Source of the DNA: an uncultured Thermomicrobiaceae bacterium
GTDB lineage: Bacteria; Chloroflexota; Chloroflexia; Thermomicrobiales; Thermomicrobiaceae
Assembly: GCA_938082375.1 (NCBI GenBank)
Contig: CALKCJ010000038.1
Location: 1-64,000 of the forward strand
DNA length: 64,000 bases
Reading direction: 5' to 3'
The position numbers and the translations under genes are program-made. The notes beneath the pieces were generated by a model. That model did no database searches, had not been told where the DNA came from, and saw nothing but the letters and a program-made list of their open reading frames with translations. Positions 60,196-64,000 of the stretch are shown here, in pieces. The first letter of the stretch is position 1. Each line of letters begins with the position of its first letter.

Positions 60196-60558
60196 TCAGG
60201 GCTGGGTGGGCCGGAGCGGCCGGCGGGCGACGGCGAGCCAGTACGGCAGGAAGGCCAGCACATTGAGGAAGGCCAGGGCCATCAGCCAGGCCAGCCGGGA
60301 GCCCTCCGAGAGCTGATCGGAGGGTCGGCTCGTGGCATCGACCAGTGCCACAACGAGGGCAACCCAGGTGACCAGCAGCGAGGGCACGCTGGGGAGGAGG
60401 AGCACCCAGAGCGGGAGGTCATACAGGATGCCGCCGGCAAAAGCGCCGGCGACATAGAACACGAAAACGCTCGTCGCGACTGGAAGCACCCAGGTGAGAC
60501 CAGCGATTGCCTGCGTTAGCGTGTCCTTCCGCTGTCGACCAGGTGGAGTCGCTGTCAT
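60196..60558 (-). CDS. Small membrane protein with a PLDc_N-like end
   Basis: About 120 residues, with three to four membrane helices: 'IAGLTWVLPVATSVFVFYVA', 'LPLWVLLLPSVPSLLVTWVA' and 'LAWLMALAFLNVLAFLPYWL'. The last one, with 'YWLAVARRP', recalls the phospholipase D N-terminal (PLDc_N) membrane motif. ATG 60558 is assumed; a TTG at 60585 is open as well. It follows rpsU on the same strand. Function unknown. Confidence 0.6.
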   Translation of the reverse strand: MTATPPGRQRKDTLTQAIAGLTWVLPVATSVFVFYVAGAFAGGILYDLPLWVLLLPSVPSLLVTWVALVVALVDATSRPSDQLSEGSRLAWLMALAFLNVLAFLPYWLAVARRPLRPTQP

Positions 60559-60604
60559 CAGCCCGTACCTGGTAACTCCAAGCAACGAGCCTGCGCGCCG
60601 CCGT

Positions 60605-60829
60605 TCAGAGCAGCCCCTGGCCCTTCTTCGCCAGCTTCGCCAGCTTGCGCCGCCGCCGGTGCTCCGCCTTGCGCATCTTGGCCCGGCGCTGCTCGCTCTT
60701 ACTCACGAAGTGCCGCTTGGCGCGATAATCGCGCAGCACGCCGGACTTCTGGAGCTCCTTCGTGAAGCGCTTGAGCAGCGCCTCGAAGCTCTCGTTATCG
60801 CGCAGCTCGACACGTACAGACTTCGCCAC
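60605..60829 (-). CDS. rpsU: Ribosomal protein bS21
   Basis: A 74-residue basic protein of the small ribosomal subunit: 'VRVELRDNESFEALLKRFTK', 'LQKSGVLRDYRAKRHFVSKS' and an Arg/Lys-rich helix 'KMRKAEHRRRRKLAKLAKKG'. It helps the ribosome pair with the Shine-Dalgarno sequence. A promoter is visible upstream. Confidence 0.95.
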   Translation of the reverse strand: MAKSVRVELRDNESFEALLKRFTKELQKSGVLRDYRAKRHFVSKSEQRRAKMRKAEHRRRRKLAKLAKKGQGLL

Positions 60830-60913
60830 TGATGATCACTCTCCCATTTTTTGAGGTATGTGTTCGAACCGATCCCAGGTAGCCAAACATTGGCCCGCCG
60901 GTCACACCGTCTC

Positions 60914-60922
60914 AGTATACCA
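60914..60922 (-). promoter_or_regulatory. Extended -10 promoter of rpsU
   Basis: On the minus strand TGG-TATACT (hexamer 60919-60914) forms an extended -10; the -35 region is weak. Confidence 0.5.
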
Positions 60923-61014
60923 CACGGTCGACCGGTTTGCTCCTGTACGTACAACGAAGGTCATGCGCGAGAGCGCTCGTGCCCTGCTCGCCGGCGACCT
61001 GGCTGTGCCTCCCC

Positions 61015-62169
61015 CTATCCGCGCTGGTCGAGCGGGAGGAAGCGGCGCTCGCGCTCACCGATGTAACGCGCCTGTGGCCGGATTAACCGGTTGCTGGCGA
61101 GCTGCTCGAGCGTGTGTGCCACCCAGCCCGCTACCCGGCTGATAGCGAAGGCGCCCGGCATCAGGTCGGGCGCCAGGCCTAACCCATAGAGCAGCGGCGC
61201 CGAGTAGAACTCGACATTGGGATAGAGCTTCCGCTCCACGTAGTACGGGTGGTTCGCCGTCACCTCTTCTAGCCGCTCGGCGATGGCATGCCAGGTCGTC
61301 TCGCCGGACTCCTCGGCGACCGCCTTCGACCATCCCATAAGGTGCACTGCCCGCGGGTCGCGCGTGCGGTAGACCCGATGACCGATCCCCATCAGCCGGC
61401 GCTTGATGCGCAACGACTCCTCGACGTAGTCGACTACGTTGTCCGGCGACCCGATGGCAAGCAGCATCTCCATCGCGCGCTGGTTCGCCCCGCCGTGCGC
61501 GTCTCCCTTCAGTGCCGCCAGCGCTGTCGAGACTGCGGCGTAGAGATCGCCTAGCGCCGAGACGGTTACCCTGAGCGCGAAGGTCGAGGCATTGAAGCTG
61601 TGCTCGGCCAGCAGCACCAGGTAGCAGTTGAAGGCGGCTTCCTGAGTCGCGGTCGGCCGCCGGCCATGGAGCATGGACAGGAAGTTGCCGGCCTGACCCA
61701 GCTCCGGATCGGGCTCGACCGGCTGCTCGCCGCGGCGTAGCCGGTCGTAGGCGGCCAGCATCGTCGGCATCATCGCAACCAGGCGGAGCCCGCGTCGCCG
61801 GATCCCGTCCGGGCTCAGGTCGCGGATCGCCGGGTCAGTCATTCCCAGCGCGGTCACCCCGGCCCGCAGCGCATCGATCGGTTCGCCCGACCTAGGTAGC
61901 GCCTCGATGACGCGTCGTACCTCCTCCGGCGTGGCTCGATTGGCGGCCAGCTCGCGCTGCAGTGCGGCCAACTCGTCCCGCGTCGGCAGGTTCCCATGCC
62001 AGAGCAGGTAGAGCACCTCCTCGTAGGTAGCGTGGCGCGCCAGATCGTCGATACTGTACCCGCGGTAGGAAAGACGGCCGTTGAGCCCGTCGACTTCGCT
62101 CAGCGCCGTCTCGTCGACCACTACTCCCTCGAGCCCTGGCGCAACAACGGTGGAACTCAACTGGCTCAT
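61015..62169 (-). CDS. gltA: Citrate synthase
   Basis: A 384-residue type II citrate synthase of the short bacterial kind. 'TALSEVDGLNGRLSYRGYSI' is the N-terminal signature. 'EHSFNASTFALRVTVSALGD' and 'GDAHGGANQRAMEML' hold two catalytic His residues. 'GIGHRVYRTRDPRA' and 'YPNVEFYSAPLLYGLGL' complete the active site. The length and the lack of an N-terminal zinc-binding domain resemble CitZ/thermophile enzymes. It may also act as a methylcitrate synthase. It is transcribed divergently from the HTH gene. Confidence 0.96.
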   Translation of the reverse strand: MSQLSSTVVAPGLEGVVVDETALSEVDGLNGRLSYRGYSIDDLARHATYEEVLYLLWHGNLPTRDELAALQRELAANRATPEEVRRVIEALPRSGEPIDALRAGVTALGMTDPAIRDLSPDGIRRRGLRLVAMMPTMLAAYDRLRRGEQPVEPDPELGQAGNFLSMLHGRRPTATQEAAFNCYLVLLAEHSFNASTFALRVTVSALGDLYAAVSTALAALKGDAHGGANQRAMEMLLAIGSPDNVVDYVEESLRIKRRLMGIGHRVYRTRDPRAVHLMGWSKAVAEESGETTWHAIAERLEEVTANHPYYVERKLYPNVEFYSAPLLYGLGLAPDLMPGAFAISRVAGWVAHTLEQLASNRLIRPQARYIGERERRFLPLDQRG

Positions 62170-62217
62170 CGCCTTGCCCCTCTCACTGGTGCCTCTCGTG
62201 CACCCGCTCTCGCGCTC

Positions 62218-62246
62218 ATGCTAACACGACGATACGCGATTGTCAT
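62218..62246 (-). promoter_or_regulatory. Promoter of citrate synthase
   Basis: On the minus strand ATGACA (62246-62241), a 17-base spacer and TAGCAT (62223-62218), 49 bases before the start codon. Confidence 0.55.
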
Positions 62247-62267
62247 TGATGGAGATTGATTCAGCTC

Positions 62268-62296
62268 TGGACGCCTCCCCAGCACACCCGTATACT
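62268..62296 (+). promoter_or_regulatory. Promoter of the HTH gene-urease unit
   Basis: TGGACG (62268-62273), a 17-base spacer and TATACT (62291-62296), 28 bases before the HTH gene. It is divergent to the citrate synthase promoter. Confidence 0.6.
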
Positions 62297-62324
62297 GTCG
62301 TTGCCAGGCCGGGAGCGCAGGGAG

Positions 62325-62573
62325 ATGATCGAGATCGAGGGTGTCGAATATCTCACCGCCCGTGAGGCCGCACACCTGTTGGGCGTCAAGCTGGCGACTC
62401 TCTATGCCTACGCCAGCCGGGGGCGGATCCAGAGCTACCGGCGTGGAGTGCGCCGCGAGCGTTTCTACCGACGCTCGGAGATCGAGGCGCTGCTCCGGTT
62501 GCAGCCGGCCGAGCGCGAGCGCGCCAGCGACGAGCGGCTGCCACCGGCCGAGTCCTGGATCCCGTTCACCTAG
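62325..62573 (+). CDS. Excisionase/MerR-type helix-turn-helix protein
   Basis: An 82-residue DNA-binding protein: 'EYLTAREAAHLLGVKLATLY', 'AYASRGRIQSYRRGVRRERF' and 'YRRSEIEALLRL' form the winged helix of the excisionase/helix_turn_helix_17 family. The C-terminal 25 residues are acidic and Pro-rich. GCAGGGAG precedes the ATG. The stop abuts the next start. With no phage genes nearby it is more likely a local regulator than an excisionase. Confidence 0.8.
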   Translation: MIEIEGVEYLTAREAAHLLGVKLATLYAYASRGRIQSYRRGVRRERFYRRSEIEALLRLQPAERERASDERLPPAESWIPFT

Positions 62574-62945
62574 ATGCTCGAGCGCAAGCTGTACATCTGG
62601 CTCGACAGCGACCCGCTGGTACACCCGCCAGATCGGGCGATCGAGGACGTGCCCGGTCGGGCCGACCTGGACCTGCTGGTCGAGGCGATCGCCGCTGGCC
62701 GGCTGGGGAAGCTCCTGCCGCCGAAGCTGGCCATCTCGCCTCACCGGCGCCCGGAGACGCCGGCTGGTTATCGCTCGGTCGATCTCAGCAAGCTCCTGCG
62801 CGACTACCAGATACCGTACCGGATACGCTTCGAGCTGACTGGACGGCCACCTCTTGGCAGCCCCGCTGAGACCGGGGATACTCAGCCGTCGAAGCGCCGG
62901 AGACGAGGGCGAGCAGCCGATGCACCTGACGCAGAAAGAGCTTGA
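62574..62945 (+). CDS. Hypothetical protein between the HTH gene and urease
   Basis: A 123-residue protein that starts at the base after the HTH stop and overlaps ureA by 26 bases. 'MLERKLYIWLDSDPLVHPPD' and 'DLSKLLRDYQIPYRIRFELT' look folded. The C-terminal 30 residues are a basic, low-complexity tail ('SKRRRRGRAADAPDAERA'). I do not recognise it. The tight packing with the HTH gene suggests a pair. Confidence 0.55.
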   Translation: MLERKLYIWLDSDPLVHPPDRAIEDVPGRADLDLLVEAIAAGRLGKLLPPKLAISPHRRPETPAGYRSVDLSKLLRDYQIPYRIRFELTGRPPLGSPAETGDTQPSKRRRRGRAADAPDAERA

Positions 62946-63222
62946 CCGGTTGACCATCTTCACCCTGGCCGAGCTGGCCCGGCGACGACGCGCCCGCGGT
63001 CTCAAGCTCAACTACCCGGAGTCCGTTGCCATTATCTGCGATGAGGTCTTCGAGGAGGCGCGCGCCGGCCGGCCGTACGACGAGGTGGTGGCGCATGGCT
63101 GTTCGGTGCTCACCCGCGAGGACGTGCTGCCCGGCGTGCCGGAGATGATCCCCGTGCTCCAGATCGACGCCCTCTTCCCCGACGGCACCCGGCTGGTGAC
63201 GCTGAGGAACCCGATCCGATGA
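62920..63222 (+). CDS. ureA: Urease subunit gamma
   Basis: A 100-residue subunit: 'MHLTQKELDRLTIFTLAELA', 'LNYPESVAIICDEVFEEARA', 'DEVVAHGCSVLTREDVLPGV' and 'QIDALFPDGTRLVTLRNPI' match UreA throughout. It is part of the cytoplasmic nickel enzyme that splits urea to ammonia and carbon dioxide. The stop overlaps ureB by four bases. Confidence 0.96.
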   Translation: MHLTQKELDRLTIFTLAELARRRRARGLKLNYPESVAIICDEVFEEARAGRPYDEVVAHGCSVLTREDVLPGVPEMIPVLQIDALFPDGTRLVTLRNPIR

Positions 63223-63617
63223 GGCTGGACGACTTGCCGCCCGGCGCAATCCTCCCAGCTCCTGGCCCAGTCGAAATCAACGCCGGGCTGCCGGTGACCT
63301 GGGTGCGGATCACCAACGACGGCGATGTCCCCGTCCACCTGACGGCGCACTTCCACGTCTTCGAGGCCAACCCCCGGCTCCGCTTCGACCGGCGCAAGGC
63401 CTTCGGCATGCGCCCCGACGTGCCCTCGGGCGGGGCGATCCGGATCGAGCCGGGGCAGATGGTCGACGTGCCCCTTGTGCCCATCGGCGGGCAGCGGGTC
63501 GTGCGGGGCTTCCACGGGCTGGTCGATGGCCCGCTCGATCAGGTCGATCTCGCTGCCCTGCTGGAGCGCATGGTTGCCCAGGGGTTCCGGCACGAGCCCG
63601 AGGAACCGACAGGGTAG
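63219..63617 (+). CDS. ureB: Urease subunit beta
   Basis: A 132-residue subunit: 'GPVEINAGLPVTWVRITNDG', 'VHLTAHFHVFEANPRLRFDR' and 'RIEPGQMVDVPLVPIGGQRV' are UreB signatures. About 25 residues at the C-terminus ('LAALLERMVAQGFRHEPEEP') are somewhat longer than usual. Translationally coupled to ureA. Confidence 0.96.
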   Translation: MRLDDLPPGAILPAPGPVEINAGLPVTWVRITNDGDVPVHLTAHFHVFEANPRLRFDRRKAFGMRPDVPSGGAIRIEPGQMVDVPLVPIGGQRVVRGFHGLVDGPLDQVDLAALLERMVAQGFRHEPEEPTG

Positions 63618-63672
63618 GCGCGCGGCCATGCGCCGCCGGGCGATGGCGAGCCAGGGCTGCCAGGAGGACGAC

Positions 63673-64000
63673 ATGCCGCACAAAATGGACCGCCGTACCT
63701 ACAACGCGATCTACGGCCCGACGGCCGGTGACCGCGTGCGGCTGGCTGACACCAATTTGTTCGCCAGGATCGAGCGCGACGACACCCCGCCCGGCTTCGA
63801 GCCGATCACCGGCTTCGGCCGGCCGGTGCGCGACGGCATGCTGGCCGGGCGCCAGCCGGGCCCGAGCAAGCTCGACTTATTGATCACCAACGTTGTGGTC
63901 ATGGACCCGGTGCTCGGCATCTTCAAGAGCAACATCGGCATCAAGGACGGCCGCATCGCCGCGGTCGGCCGGGCCGGCAACCCGGACGTGATGGACGACG
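63673..64000 (+). CDS. ureC: Urease subunit alpha, N-terminal part (cut by window edge)
   Basis: The first 109 residues of the catalytic subunit, before the nickel-binding region. 'RRTYNAIYGPTAGDRVRLAD' and 'LLITNVVVMDPVLGIFKSNI' then 'GIKDGRIAAVGRAGNPDVMD' are typical. The segment 'DTPPGFEPITGFGRPVRDGM' differs from the usual 'GDE..FGGGKVIRDGM' and is followed by a short insert ('LAGRQPGPSK'). AGGAGGACGAC precedes the ATG at 63673. Confidence 0.93.
   Translation, partial: MPHKMDRRTYNAIYGPTAGDRVRLADTNLFARIERDDTPPGFEPITGFGRPVRDGMLAGRQPGPSKLDLLITNVVVMDPVLGIFKSNIGIKDGRIAAVGRAGNPDVMDD

Noticed and set aside
62325..62573. Excisionase-like gene as a sign of a prophage or integrative element
   Set aside because: No integrase, phage gene or attachment-site repeat is nearby, and the gene is packed with urease genes.
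1..64000. CRISPR arrays, intact insertion sequences, tRNA or rRNA genes
   Set aside because: No regularly spaced repeats, transposase frames or cloverleaf genes were found by reading. A dedicated tRNA search was not possible here.

Overview
This is a GC-rich bacterial chromosome segment (about 65% or more by eye). Its gene mix suggests a thermophilic member of the Chloroflexota, class Thermomicrobia (Thermomicrobium/Sphaerobacter type). The reasons are an hrcA-grpE-dnaK operon under a CIRCE element, rny next to spoVS in a lineage not known mainly as spore formers, DUF951, a PIN/TRAM protein beside ispD-ispF, GlmL-like proteins, and an Etf-quinone branch with a fused membrane/HdrD protein. The lineage is an inference from gestalt; no rRNA gene lies in the window.

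Layout. 1-12977: a partial secreted protein, an intact dipeptide-type ABC transporter (1574-5337), a family III CoA-transferase, a DUF951 protein overlapping an MFS exporter, and on the minus strand a small protein, an amidohydrolase, pcm and the decayed remains of a second dipeptide transporter. 13333-23652: housekeeping genes (rny, spoVS, a PHP phosphoesterase, PIN/TRAM, ispD, ispF, dtd), then a zinc-ribbon membrane protein and two proteins that look like a divergent GlmL and a partner. 23731-27406 (minus): hrcA-grpE-dnaK.

27860-41849 is the centrepiece: an apparently single 19-gene, 14-kb operon for cytoplasmic sulfur oxidation by the sulfur-oxidising heterodisulfide-reductase-like (sHdr) route. 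It encodes TusA, two DsrE-family sulfurtransferases, three lipoate-binding proteins, a thioredoxin-like protein, HdrC1, HdrB1, HdrA, a fused HdrC2-HdrB2, EtfB, EtfA, a membrane HdrD-like protein fitting an ETF:menaquinone oxidoreductase, several unknown small proteins and a lipoate-protein ligase. The likely electron path is persulfide on carriers -> sHdr/lipoyl-LbpA -> EtfAB -> membrane protein -> quinone. Directly downstream (42075-46834) is a second operon: a CsoR/CstR-type repressor with two cysteines and no copper-site histidine, a 16-cysteine ferredoxin fused to an NrfD membrane anchor, and a cytoplasmic-type molybdopterin oxidoreductase. A nearly identical 18-bp palindromic site lies just downstream of the -10 box of both operons, which suggests that the persulfide-sensor-like repressor controls both.

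46972-54068: an amidohydrolase stub, a small zinc-binding protein, tmRNA (minus), and a 1609-residue P-type ATPase with two small putative accessory proteins. 55089-59948: a TPP riboswitch controlling tenA, ykoE, ykoD, ykoC, a 35-residue membrane peptide and a second tenA, i.e. thiamine/HMP salvage and uptake. 60196-62169 (minus): a small membrane protein, rpsU, citrate synthase. 62325-64000: an excisionase-type HTH protein, an unknown protein and urease gamma, beta and (partial) alpha subunits. No CRISPR array, intact insertion sequence, tRNA or rRNA was seen.
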